NCBI RefSeq assembly: GCF_011605345.1
Contig: NZ_JAAOXM010000002.1
Location: forward strand, 124,001 to 188,000
Direction: 5' to 3'
Origin: Burkholderia sp. D-99
GTDB taxonomy: Bacteria > Pseudomonadota > Gammaproteobacteria > Burkholderiales > Burkholderiaceae
Length of the DNA: 64,000 nucleotides
Position 1 is the first letter of the stretch, and every line of letters starts with the position of its first letter. The translations under genes were made by a program, and so were the position numbers. The notes beneath the pieces were generated by a model, which saw nothing but the letters and a program-made list of their open reading frames with translations, had not been told where the DNA came from and did no database searches. This document shows positions 42,447-52,503 of this stretch, piece by piece.

Positions 42447-43982
42447 TCAGCCCGCGGTTTCGCGGTTCGCCACCGGCTGCGCCTGCGCGCCACGGTTCGC
42501 TGCAATCCACGGCGCGATTTCCATGTCTTCGTAGCGCACGAAACGGCTCTTTTTCAGGAACCGGAAGCCGAGCCACACGACGAGGAACAGCGGAATGCCG
42601 ACATAGGTCGCGGTCACGCCGGCCCAGTCGATCTTGTTCGCGAGGAACGCCTGATAGTCCTGCCCGAGCGCGATCACGAGGCACAGCACGAACGCGAACA
42701 GCGGGCCGAACGGGAACCACTTCGACTGGTACGGCAGCTGGTCGAGCGCGTAGCCCTGCTTCACGTAACCCTTGCGGAACCGGTAATGGCTGACGGCAAT
42801 GCCGAGCCACGCGATGAAGCCCGTCATCCCCGACGTGTTCAGCAGCCACAGGTACACGGTCTTGTCGCCGTACAGCGACGTGAAGAAGCACAGTGCGCCG
42901 ACGGCCGTCGTCGCGTACAGCGCGTTGCGCGGCACGCCGCCGCGCGACAGCTTCGCGAAGATCTTCGGCGCACGGCCTTCGGTCGCGAGGGTGTAGAGCA
43001 TCCGCGTGGACGCATACATGCCCGAGTTGCCGGCCGACAGCACGGCCGTCAGGATCACCGCGTTCATCACGCCGGCCGCGAACGCGAGGCCCGCGTGGCG
43101 GAACACGAGCGTGAACGGGCTCACGCCGATGTCGGTCACGTCCGTCTTCAGCAGGTTCGGGTCGGTATAGGGAATCAGCACGCCGATCACGAAGATCGCG
43201 AACACGTAGAACAGCAGGATCCGCCAGAACACCTGGCGCACCGCGCGCGGGATTGTCGTGCGCGGGTTTTCCGATTCGCCGGCCGCGACGCCGATCAGCT
43301 CGGTGCCCTGGAACGAGAAGCCGGCGATCATCGCGACGCCCATCAGCGCCGGCAGGCCGCCCGCGAACGGCGCGTCGCCGATCGTCAGGTTGCCCCAGCC
43401 GTTGCTCGGCGCGCCCTTCAGAATGCCGAAGATCATCAGCAGGCCGACGCCGATGAACGCGACCACGGTGACAACCTTGATCAGCGCGAACCAGTATTCG
43501 GCTTCGCCGAAGCCGCGCACGGTCAGCGCGTTGAGCAGGAACATCACGCCGAGGAACGCCGCGCTCCACCACACGCCCGGCACGTCCGGAAACCAGTAAT
43601 GCATCACGAGCTGCGCGGCAACCAGCTCCACCGCGATCGTCACGGCCCAGTTGTACCAGTAGTTCCAGCCGAGCGCGAAGCCGAAACCTTCGTCCACGTA
43701 TTTCGCGCCGTAGGTCGCGAACGAGCCCGACACCGGCATGAACGCGGCCATTTCACCGAGGCTCGTCATCAGGAAGTAGACCATCAGGCCGATCAGCATG
43801 TACGCGACCATCGCGCCGCCGGGGCCGGCCTGCGAGATCGACGCGCCGGACGCGACGAACAGGCCCGTGCCGATCGAGCCGCCGATGGCGATCATCGTCA
43901 GGTGGCGCGCTTTCAGCGCGCGATGAAGCTTGGGTGGGTTCGAAGACGAACCGGGTTGGTCGGATTTCGGAGTTGCGGACAT
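42447..43982 (-). CDS. amino acid permease (LysP-like)
   Basis: A 511-residue transporter of the APC superfamily with 12 predicted helices. The helix-1 signature Ile-Gly-Gly-Ser-Ile-Gly-Thr-Gly-Leu-Phe is at about 33-42, and Gly-Phe-Ser-Phe-Gln-Gly-Thr-Glu near 235 is the lysine-permease-type helix-6 motif. Amino acid:proton symport, probably basic amino acids. The ATG at 43982 starts Met-Ser-Ala-Thr-Pro. Longer upstream sequence is low-complexity Arg-rich and not part of the protein. Confidence 0.9.
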   Translation of the reverse strand: MSATPKSDQPGSSSNPPKLHRALKARHLTMIAIGGSIGTGLFVASGASISQAGPGGAMVAYMLIGLMVYFLMTSLGEMAAFMPVSGSFATYGAKYVDEGFGFALGWNYWYNWAVTIAVELVAAQLVMHYWFPDVPGVWWSAAFLGVMFLLNALTVRGFGEAEYWFALIKVVTVVAFIGVGLLMIFGILKGAPSNGWGNLTIGDAPFAGGLPALMGVAMIAGFSFQGTELIGVAAGESENPRTTIPRAVRQVFWRILLFYVFAIFVIGVLIPYTDPNLLKTDVTDIGVSPFTLVFRHAGLAFAAGVMNAVILTAVLSAGNSGMYASTRMLYTLATEGRAPKIFAKLSRGGVPRNALYATTAVGALCFFTSLYGDKTVYLWLLNTSGMTGFIAWLGIAVSHYRFRKGYVKQGYALDQLPYQSKWFPFGPLFAFVLCLVIALGQDYQAFLANKIDWAGVTATYVGIPLFLVVWLGFRFLKKSRFVRYEDMEIAPWIAANRGAQAQPVANRETAG

Positions 43983-44573
43983 AAACGAGACGAACGTTGA
44001 GCGGGCCGGCATCCGTAGCCGGCGCATGCGGAATCGGAGCGCGGTGCGCGTCCTGCGATGCATTCGATGCGGCCCCGATACGCGTTGCGCGGTGGGCGCC
44101 TGCGGCGAAGCGCGGATTCTACCTGATTCGTCACGGGGGCAGCTCAGGTGCCGCCGCCCGCCACCGCCGCGGAGATTTCGCAGAATCAAGGAGTTGGCCG
44201 CGTCCTGAGCGGGCCGTGGCCGCATGCCGGCGTAAAACCACATGCGCCGGGTGGTTATCCGGTTTTCCGATCCCCCCGGTGTTTCTCCGCCGTCCTGTCG
44301 CCCTCCTCCCGATACCGCACCGACATACAAAATCGCCGGGTAATCACGGGATTATTCAGACAATACAACCGATATCGGCAATTGATTCAAATCAAATCAC
44401 CCGTACGTAAAGCGGTAATGATGCGTAATCGTTTCGAATCGCCGTATCCGCATGCATGTTTTGCATGTGCACGCGAATGTCGGGAATTCGCGAGATAATG
44501 CGGCCCGATTCGAAATAAACAGCGAGCGGAATCGCCAACGACGCGAAATCCGCCGCCCGCCAGCCCCTCGAGG
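43983..44573. promoter_or_regulatory. divergent control region of permease and diguanylate cyclase genes
   Basis: These 591 bp contain no credible gene. The right half (about 44330-44530) is clearly A+T-rich. It carries a perfect FNR-type box (44382-44395, annotated separately) and an inverted GCATG repeat around 44450-44472. The promoters of both flanking genes must lie here. Confidence 0.6.
44382..44395. promoter_or_regulatory. FNR/ANR-type box
   Basis: TTGATTCAAATCAA is an exact match to the FNR consensus TTGAT-N4-ATCAA. It lies 179 bp before the diguanylate cyclase start and 400 bp before the permease start. It implies anaerobic or microaerobic control of one of them. Confidence 0.7.
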
Positions 44574-46106
44574 ATGAAGTCATTCACGCTGCCCGCCGCG
44601 CTGCGCCGCCATACGGCGTCGATCGTGGCACGCATTCTGTCGCCCCGCGGCGTACTCGTTGCGGGGATCGTGCTGCTGATGTTCAGCTGGGGGCTTTCCA
44701 CGTCGCTTTTAATCGAGGCGCGGCGCGATGCCTATGACCATGCGGTCGAAAATGCACGCAACCTGATGCTGCTGATCGAACGCGATATCGCGCGCAATAT
44801 CGAACTCTACGATTTGTCGCTGCAGAACGTCGTCGACGGCGTGGCCGATCCGGAACTGATGACCTTGCCGCCGCGCCAGCGCCACCGGCTGCTGTTCGAC
44901 CGCGCCGCCACCGGCGAATATCTCGGGTCGCTGTTCGTGATGGATGCGCACGGCAATATCGTGATCGATTCGAGCGCGTCGCCCGCGCGGCAAGGCAACT
45001 TTGCGGATCGCGACTATTTCACCGTGCACCGCAACAATATCGCTCAGGGCCTCTATCTCAGCCGGCCGTACGCGTCCCGGCTGCGCGGCGGCGCGCTGAC
45101 GATCGCGCTCAGCCGCCGGATCACGCTGCCCGACGGCTCGTTCGGCGGTGTCGTCGTCGGCACGCTCAGCATCGACTACTTCCGCGCGCTGCTCGACGGC
45201 CTCGCAGTCGGCAAGCACGGCAGCGCGGCAATCGCCGAGCTCAACGGGATGCTCGTGAGCCGCCTGCCTTACGACGCGCGCGTGGTCGGCATCGACCTGC
45301 GCGATTCGCCGCTGTTCATCGAGGCGCTGCGCAGCCGCGAAGGCGTGCTGTCGGGCATCGGCAGCATCGACGGCGTGCGGCGCATCTATGTATACAAGCA
45401 TCTCCCCGGCCTGCCGCTGATCGTCGACGTCGCGCCGGCCGAGGTCGACGTCTACGCGTCATGGCACCACCGCGCGATCTGGACCGTCGTGCTGATGTGC
45501 CTGTTCACCGGGTTCATCGCGTGGGGGTCGCTGGCGCTGTCGCGCGAACTGAAGCGCCGGCAGGTCGCCGAATCGAAGCTGTACCGGCTCGCGCACACCG
45601 ATGCGCTGACGGGCCTCGACAACCGCGGCAGGTTCGACACGGTGCTCGCGAAAGAGGCGCAGCGTGCGTCACGCAGCGGCCGCCCGCTGTCGGTGCTGTT
45701 CGTCGACGTCGATCACTTCAAGGCGTTCAACGACTACTACGGCCACCCGGCCGGCGACCACGTGTTGCGGCGCGTCGCGCAGACCGCGTCGAGCTGCCTG
45801 CGCCGCGACGGCGATCACGTCGCGCGCTACGGCGGCGAGGAATTCGTCGTGACGCTGCCCGACACCGATGCGCAAGGCGCGGTGACCGTCGCCGAGAGCA
45901 TCCGGCGCGCGATCGCGGAACTCGGCATCGAGCACGCGAAAAGCCCGTACGGGCGTGTCACGGCGAGCATCGGCGCGGCGACCTCCGCCGACGGCCGCCT
46001 GAACGCCGCGACGCTGCTGCGGCGTGCCGACGAGGCGCTGTACCGCGCGAAGTCCGGCGGACGCAACCGCGTGCTGGAAGCGCAGCAGAGCACCGCGGAC
46101 GCATGA
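44574..46106 (+). CDS. diguanylate cyclase with periplasmic Cache sensor
   Basis: A 510-residue membrane protein. Helix 1 is at about 28-50, then a periplasmic double-Cache sensor (Arg-Asp-Tyr-Phe-type motif Asp-Arg-Asp-Tyr-Phe near 150-155), helix 2 at about 305-325 and a C-terminal GGDEF domain. The active site reads Arg-Tyr-Gly-Gly-Glu-Glu-Phe, and the product-inhibition motif Arg-Asp-Gly-Asp lies five residues before it, so the enzyme should make c-di-GMP and be feedback inhibited. The first Met (44574) has an AGGATG context. Confidence 0.93.
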   Translation: MKSFTLPAALRRHTASIVARILSPRGVLVAGIVLLMFSWGLSTSLLIEARRDAYDHAVENARNLMLLIERDIARNIELYDLSLQNVVDGVADPELMTLPPRQRHRLLFDRAATGEYLGSLFVMDAHGNIVIDSSASPARQGNFADRDYFTVHRNNIAQGLYLSRPYASRLRGGALTIALSRRITLPDGSFGGVVVGTLSIDYFRALLDGLAVGKHGSAAIAELNGMLVSRLPYDARVVGIDLRDSPLFIEALRSREGVLSGIGSIDGVRRIYVYKHLPGLPLIVDVAPAEVDVYASWHHRAIWTVVLMCLFTGFIAWGSLALSRELKRRQVAESKLYRLAHTDALTGLDNRGRFDTVLAKEAQRASRSGRPLSVLFVDVDHFKAFNDYYGHPAGDHVLRRVAQTASSCLRRDGDHVARYGGEEFVVTLPDTDAQGAVTVAESIRRAIAELGIEHAKSPYGRVTASIGAATSADGRLNAATLLRRADEALYRAKSGGRNRVLEAQQSTADA

Positions 46107-46269
46107 CATCGGCGTGACGCGACGTGAAGTTGCGCAGCGGCCTGCCAGGCCGGATGACCGCACCGTGGACAGCCTTCCCGCGTTCGGCTAGCGTTACATC
46201 TGCTGCGCATGCGGCGCGGCGCCGGCCCGCGCAGGCCGCCATGCGCGTTCCGGCCACTCCAGCTCCACC

Positions 46270-47340
46270 ATGACCACCCCGCTCCCGACCCGGCTGCCGC
46301 CGCTCCTGCGCAACGCGCTTCGCCCGCTGCTCGACCCGTACCGCCGCTACCGGCACGCGAAGCTGATCCATGCGGCGCGCGTCGCGCTCGCGATTCTCGT
46401 GTCGATCGCACTGTCCACCGGCCTGAACGTGCCGCACGGCGAGTGGTCGACGATCACCGTGCTGATCGTCGTCGGCGGGCTGCAGCATCACGGCAACATC
46501 CGCAAGAAGGCGGCCGAGCGCGCGCTCGGCACGTCGATCGGCGCACTCGCGGGGCTCGGGCTGATCCTGTTGTATTCGGTCGTGCACGCGCCGCTCGCGA
46601 TCTACCTGCTGATGGCGCTCGCGTGCGGCTTCTGCGCGTATCACGCGATCGGCAAGGCCGGCTACATCGCGCTGCTGTCGGCGATCACGATGGTGATCGT
46701 CGCCGGGCACGGCGACAACGAGATCGTCGACGGCCTGTGGCGTGCGGTGAACGTGCTGACCGGCATCGCGATCGCGCTGGCGTTCTCGTTCGCGCTGCCG
46801 CTCTATGCGACCTACTCGTGGCGCTACAAGCTCGCCGACGCGCTGCGCGCGTGCGCGGCCGTGCATGCGCGGCTCGCGGGCGACCGCCAGGTGAGCGACG
46901 ACGCGCACCTGAAGGAAATGGCCGCACTGAGCGCGCTGCTCGTGCAGCTGCGCTCGCTGATGCCGTCGGTGTCGAAGGAATGCGAGACGTCGATGATGCA
47001 GCTCGAGGCGATCCAGCGCAGCCTGCGCCTGTGCATCGGCTATCTGGAGATCCTGTCGAGCGCGGTGCCGGCCCGCGACGACATCGCGGCCCGCGAATAC
47101 ATGCGCGTCGACATGAAGGCCGTGAACCGTCGCATCCGCGACACGCTGGTCGGCGCGAGCCGCGCACTCAAGTTCGGCACGCCGAGCCGGCTCTCGCCGC
47201 GCCGCCGGCCGGCCGACCCGCCGCACGACGCACCGCCGCCGCAGTTGTCCGGCTACGTGTCGATCACGGCCAAGCTGGCCGTGGAAGTCGACCAGTTGCG
47301 CGAGAAGCTGCTCGACACCGCGCAGTCATGGAACATCTGA
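46270..47340 (+). CDS. FUSC-family membrane protein
   Basis: A 356-residue protein with six hydrophobic helices in the first 190 residues and a soluble helical C-terminal half. The Gly-Leu-Asn-Val-Pro-His-Gly-Glu-Trp-Ser-Thr-Ile-Thr-Val region and Arg-Ala-Leu-Gly-Thr-Ser-Ile-Gly-Ala motif mark the fusaric-acid-resistance (YccS/AaeB) superfamily. It may export aromatic acids. It lies 163 bp after the cyclase gene. The usual membrane-fusion partner is absent. Confidence 0.85.
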   Translation: MTTPLPTRLPPLLRNALRPLLDPYRRYRHAKLIHAARVALAILVSIALSTGLNVPHGEWSTITVLIVVGGLQHHGNIRKKAAERALGTSIGALAGLGLILLYSVVHAPLAIYLLMALACGFCAYHAIGKAGYIALLSAITMVIVAGHGDNEIVDGLWRAVNVLTGIAIALAFSFALPLYATYSWRYKLADALRACAAVHARLAGDRQVSDDAHLKEMAALSALLVQLRSLMPSVSKECETSMMQLEAIQRSLRLCIGYLEILSSAVPARDDIAAREYMRVDMKAVNRRIRDTLVGASRALKFGTPSRLSPRRRPADPPHDAPPPQLSGYVSITAKLAVEVDQLREKLLDTAQSWNI

Positions 47341-49004
<1,664 letters not shown>

Positions 49005-49020
49005 GTCGCTTCGCTCGACG

Positions 49021-49048
49021 CCGTGCCGCATCGCTGGATGCGGCACGG
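49021..49048 (+). terminator. hairpin after argG
   Basis: A perfect 12-bp stem (49021-49032 with 49037-49048, loop of four) 16 bp after the argG stop. No T-run follows, so it is either a weak terminator or an mRNA 3' stabiliser. Confidence 0.6.
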
Positions 49049-49105
49049 CCGGGCAGGCTGCGTGGGCGGATCCGCTTCGCGCACGCAGCCTGCCGCTCCC
49101 TCTCC

Positions 49106-49145
49106 CCGCCTTTCCGCCTTTCCGCCTTTCCGCCTTTCCGCCTTT
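49106..49145. repeat. five-copy tandem repeat of an 8-bp unit
   Basis: CCGCCTTT is repeated five times without error, between argG and the P-loop kinase gene. A slippage-prone microsatellite in an otherwise ordinary intergenic region; copy number may differ between strains. Confidence 0.9.
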
Positions 49146-49242
49146 CCCTCCGTATTCGCATCGCGCCGCGTGACGCACCAACGGCTCTGCACCACCGCGC
49201 CAGTCATGGCAAGCTGCGAGTCTTCCGATTCCAGCGCTACTC

Positions 49243-49740
49243 ATGCCCCGCCTTACCGTCATCCACGTGAACGGCCCGATCAACAGCGGCAAGACGACGA
49301 TCGGTCGCGCGCTCGCACGCGTGCTGCCCGATGCGCGCTTCATCGACGGCGACGATCACGATGCGCCCGAAGACGCACCGTTCGACGTGCAGTGGGCGAT
49401 CGCGCTCGAACGTCTCGTCACGCAGATCACGACCGCACGTGAGCGCCATCTGGTCATCGCCTATCCGATCGGCGAAGCGGAATTCGAGCGGCTGCGCGCC
49501 GCCTGCGAAGCACGCGATGCGCGGTTGTTCGTCGTGACGCTCGCGCCGCCTGAAGCGATCGCGTCGTCGAATCGCGGCTCGCGCGCGCTGACGGACTGGG
49601 AGCGCAACCGGATCGCCGAGATGTATCGCGAAGGCTATGCGTCGCGGCCGTTCAGCCAGATGGTGCTCGATACGTCCGATGCGACGCCCGACGCTTGCGC
49701 GGCCCGTATCGCGCAGCGCGTCGCAGCGACGGAGTCGTAA
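49243..49740 (+). CDS. shikimate-kinase-like P-loop protein
   Basis: A 165-residue P-loop protein. The Walker A sequence is Gly-Pro-Ile-Asn-Ser-Gly-Lys-Thr-Thr (about 10-18), followed by Asp-Gly-Asp-Asp-His. It has the small-kinase layout with a C-terminal Arg-rich lid (Asn-Arg-Gly-Ser-Arg). The acceptor (shikimate, gluconate or other) cannot be decided. It stands alone. Confidence 0.75.
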   Translation: MPRLTVIHVNGPINSGKTTIGRALARVLPDARFIDGDDHDAPEDAPFDVQWAIALERLVTQITTARERHLVIAYPIGEAEFERLRAACEARDARLFVVTLAPPEAIASSNRGSRALTDWERNRIAEMYREGYASRPFSQMVLDTSDATPDACAARIAQRVAATES

Positions 49741-49832
49741 CGCCTGCGACTGCGCCCGTACGCGTACCTCACGCCGACGACACACGAATCACGCCTGCCG
49801 TGGCATCGAGGCAAAGCGCAACATGACACGAT

Positions 49833-49850
49833 AGGAAAACGTTTACTCCC
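49833..49850. promoter_or_regulatory. LacI-type operator candidate (copy 1)
   Basis: Sequence AGGAAAACGTTTACTCCC, centred on AACGTT with GGAAA/TTTACTCC arms. It shares AGGAAAACGTT with a second copy 46 bp before the lyase start. Confidence 0.4.
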
Positions 49851-50034
49851 CTGGCGCTTCTTGTTAGGATCGTTCCCGGTCGGGCGATCCCGACACCTGG
49901 AAAGCCGATCGAAAGTTTCAGCATTTCTCGCGTTTTCGCGTCGTTTCACCCGCCACCAAGTCACACCTGCTTTCTGTATTTTGGAGTGCTTTCTACGGGC
50001 GACCGATCTCATTTCGACGATCGTGAGCCTTAAA

Positions 50035-50045
50035 AGGAAAACGTT
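50035..50045. promoter_or_regulatory. LacI-type operator half-site (copy 2)
   Basis: AGGAAAACGTT, identical to the first eleven bases of copy 1, at 46 bp upstream of the lyase start codon, where it could block the promoter. Confidence 0.35.
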
Positions 50046-50090
50046 ATCCACAACGTGGCATCCAGCCACGGACCATCAGAGAGAGACACT

Positions 50091-50885
50091 ATGAAGAACA
50101 GGATCATCCCGTGCGTTGTCGCCGTTCTGTCCTTTGCGTCCCTGTCCGCGTGCGGCGGCGACGACCCGGCCAGCCCGGCCGCCGCCGCGCGCCAGCAGGC
50201 CACCGCGATGGCGCTCAGCCTGTCGAACCCGCCCGGCTCGAACTTCAACCTCGCGCCGTTCACGCTGCAGTTGCCGACCGGTTCGTCCGGCAAGGTCAAC
50301 ACGGTGAGCGGCTCGTCGCTCGCGGGCGGCTACGTGAACCCGACGTATTTCTACACGGACGGCAGCGACGGATCGATGGTGATGATGGACCCGACGCAGG
50401 GCTGGACGACGTCCGGCTCACTGCATCCGCGCACGGAGCTGCGCGAGAACACGATCTGGCCGACCTCCGGCACGAACCGGCTGAATGCGACGGTGGCCGT
50501 CACGCAAGTGCCCGATCACACGACGATCGGCCAGATCTTCCAGGGCAGCGGCCCGAGCAAGCCGCTGTGCGAGCTGCAGTTCACGTCCGGCGGCGTCGTG
50601 CAGCTGCTGCTCGAAAGCACCAACCAGGGCGGCAAGTCAACGACCACGCCGATCACCACGATCGGTGTCGGCAAGAAGTTCAGCTATGCGCTGAGCCTGA
50701 GCGGCACGACGATCACCGTCACGGCGAACGGCACGACCAAGACCTTCACGATGGACTCGAGCTTCGACGGCGAGAGCTTCTACTTCAAGGCAGGCGACTA
50801 CGACCAGACGGCCGTGTCCGGCACACCGCTGACGACGCCCGGCACGATCGTGAAGTTCTATGCGCTGACGCTCACGCATGGTTGA
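50091..50885 (+). CDS. PL7-type polysaccharide (alginate) lyase, lipoprotein
   Basis: A 264-residue lipoprotein (lipobox Leu-Ser-Ala-Cys, Cys near 20). The PL7 motifs are Arg-Thr-Glu-Leu-Arg (near 107) and Tyr-Phe-Lys-Ala-Gly-Asp-Tyr-Asp-Gln (near 230). The central Gln-Ile-His of canonical enzymes is Gln-Ile-Phe here, so the catalytic His is absent. It may bind or cleave a uronic-acid polysaccharide such as alginate or its own exopolysaccharide. The ATG at 50091 follows GAGAGAC. A terminator follows. Confidence 0.85.
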   Translation: MKNRIIPCVVAVLSFASLSACGGDDPASPAAAARQQATAMALSLSNPPGSNFNLAPFTLQLPTGSSGKVNTVSGSSLAGGYVNPTYFYTDGSDGSMVMMDPTQGWTTSGSLHPRTELRENTIWPTSGTNRLNATVAVTQVPDHTTIGQIFQGSGPSKPLCELQFTSGGVVQLLLESTNQGGKSTTTPITTIGVGKKFSYALSLSGTTITVTANGTTKTFTMDSSFDGESFYFKAGDYDQTAVSGTPLTTPGTIVKFYALTLTHG

Positions 50886-50911
50886 GCACGCAACCGTTTG
50901 ACGCAGCATGT

Positions 50912-50946
50912 CGCCGGACAGCCGCACAACGGCCTGTCCGGCGTTT
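50912..50946 (+). terminator. terminator of the PL7 gene
   Basis: A 10-bp stem (50912-50921 with 50934-50943, loop of twelve that can itself pair CCG/CGG) followed by TTT. It lies 26 bp after the lyase stop and 28 bp before the convergent MFS gene's stop. Confidence 0.7.
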
Positions 50947-50973
50947 CGACGTACACGCCTGCGCATGCCCGGC

Positions 50974-52284
50974 TTACGGGTGATGCCGCACGCCCGTCAC
51001 CGCTTCCTCCCTCGCCCCCTTGCGGCTCAGCATCAGCGTGACGACCGCCGACACCGCGAGCGTGCCCGCCACCACGTAGAGCCCCGCGGCATACCCGCCC
51101 GTCACGTGCTTCAGCCAGCCGATCGCGAACGGCCCGACGAACCCGCCGAGATTGCCGATCGAGTTGATCATCGCAATGCCGGCCGCCGCGCCGGCACCCG
51201 ACAGGAACGCGCTCGGCATCGCCCACAGCGGCGCCTTCGCGGCACTGATCCCGATGTTGACGACGACCAGCGCGAGCACGGTGAGGAGCGCTGTGCTCGC
51301 CTGCCCCGCAAACACGAAGCCGATGCATGCGAGCACGCACGGAATCACGACGTGCCACGTGCGCTCGCCGCTGCGATCCGAATGCCGCGCCCAGACGATC
51401 ATCGCGACGACGGCGGCGATGCTCGGGATCCCGGTGAGCAGCCCCGTCTGCAGCGCGGTGAAGCCGAACTGCTTGACCATCAGCGGCGCCCACAGGCCGA
51501 GCGTATACAGCCCCGCCGACGTGCCGAAGTAGATCAGCGCAAGCGCCAGCACGCGCGGATCGCGCAGCGCCTGCCACGCACCGGCGGTATGCCCGGCATG
51601 GGTGTGGCGCGCATCGGCTTCGGCTCTCAGCTTCGCGACCAGCCAGTCGCGCTCGTCCGCCCGCAACCACGCGGCCTTCGACGGCGAATCGGTCAGGCAC
51701 CCGAGCACGACGAAGCCGAGCACGACCGCCGGCAGCGCTTCGACGATGTACAGCATCTGCCAGTCGGCGAGCCCGAACATCGGCGGCATCTGCATGATCG
51801 CGCCCGACAGCGGCGAGCCGATGGCGGTCGAGATCGGCGCGGCCGCCATGAACCACGCGGCGGCCACCGCGCGCTGCTTCGCGGGAAACCACAGGCTCAG
51901 GTACAGGATGATGCCGGGGAAGAATCCGGCTTCGGCCACACCGAGCAGGAAGCGCAGCACGTAGAAGCTCGTCGGCCCGGCCGCGAATGCGGACACGGCC
52001 GACACGATCCCCCACGTGATCATCACGCGCGCGATCCAGATGCGCGCGCCGACGCGATGAAGAATCAGGTTGGACGGCACTTCGAACAGGAAGTAGCCGA
52101 TGAAGAACAGGCCGCCGCCGAACCCGAACGCGGTCGGCGACAGGCCGATCGCCTTGTTCATCGTCATCGCCGCGAAGCCGACGTTGACGCGATCGAGAAA
52201 GCTGACGAAGTAAAGCAGCATCACGAACGGAATGATGCGCCACATCAGTTTCCGCGCGACGCGGGTTTCCAGATCCGCTTGCAT
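50974..52284 (-). CDS. MFS transporter, anion:cation symporter (tartrate type)
   Basis: A 436-residue MFS protein with 12 helices, of the ACS family (Asp-Arg-Val-Asn-Val-Gly-Phe near 30-36 in helix 1; Arg-Phe-Leu-Leu-Gly-Val-Ala-Glu-Ala-Gly-Phe-Phe-Pro-Gly motif near 110-123). Members import tartrate, glucarate or similar hydroxy acids. It lies 219 bp after the tartrate/D-malate dehydrogenase on the same strand, so it is the likely importer for that enzyme. The ATG at 52284 follows AAGGAGGAG. Confidence 0.9.
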   Translation of the reverse strand: MQADLETRVARKLMWRIIPFVMLLYFVSFLDRVNVGFAAMTMNKAIGLSPTAFGFGGGLFFIGYFLFEVPSNLILHRVGARIWIARVMITWGIVSAVSAFAAGPTSFYVLRFLLGVAEAGFFPGIILYLSLWFPAKQRAVAAAWFMAAAPISTAIGSPLSGAIMQMPPMFGLADWQMLYIVEALPAVVLGFVVLGCLTDSPSKAAWLRADERDWLVAKLRAEADARHTHAGHTAGAWQALRDPRVLALALIYFGTSAGLYTLGLWAPLMVKQFGFTALQTGLLTGIPSIAAVVAMIVWARHSDRSGERTWHVVIPCVLACIGFVFAGQASTALLTVLALVVVNIGISAAKAPLWAMPSAFLSGAGAAAGIAMINSIGNLGGFVGPFAIGWLKHVTGGYAAGLYVVAGTLAVSAVVTLMLSRKGAREEAVTGVRHHP

Positions 52285-52503
52285 GTGTCTCCTCCTTCGA
52301 GGTCGAGCCGTGCTCTGTCTGTGAATGCTTGCCGGCACCGCCGCGAAGCGGGCGGGCTAGTGCCCGGCTCGCGTCGGATGCGCGAGTCGCGGGCAGGGAA
52401 ACGGGAGGACGATGAACGGGCGACGGCCGGTTACCGGCTGCGCATGCGCGCCGCCGCTACGTCGCGGCCAGCCCGCACGTCGCCACGCTCGCCGCCCCTG
52501 TCG

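Larger units (their letters stand above)
49741..50090. promoter_or_regulatory. control region of the PL7 lyase gene
   Basis: No gene is supported in these 350 bp. AGGAAAACGTT occurs twice, at 49833-49843 and 50035-50045. The first continues as TTACTCC so that it reads as an imperfect palindrome centred on AACGTT, the form of LacI-family operators. This suggests sugar-responsive control of the lyase gene. Confidence 0.45.

Noticed and set aside
49106..49145. CRISPR-like repeat
   Set aside because: 8-bp units without spacers; a simple microsatellite.
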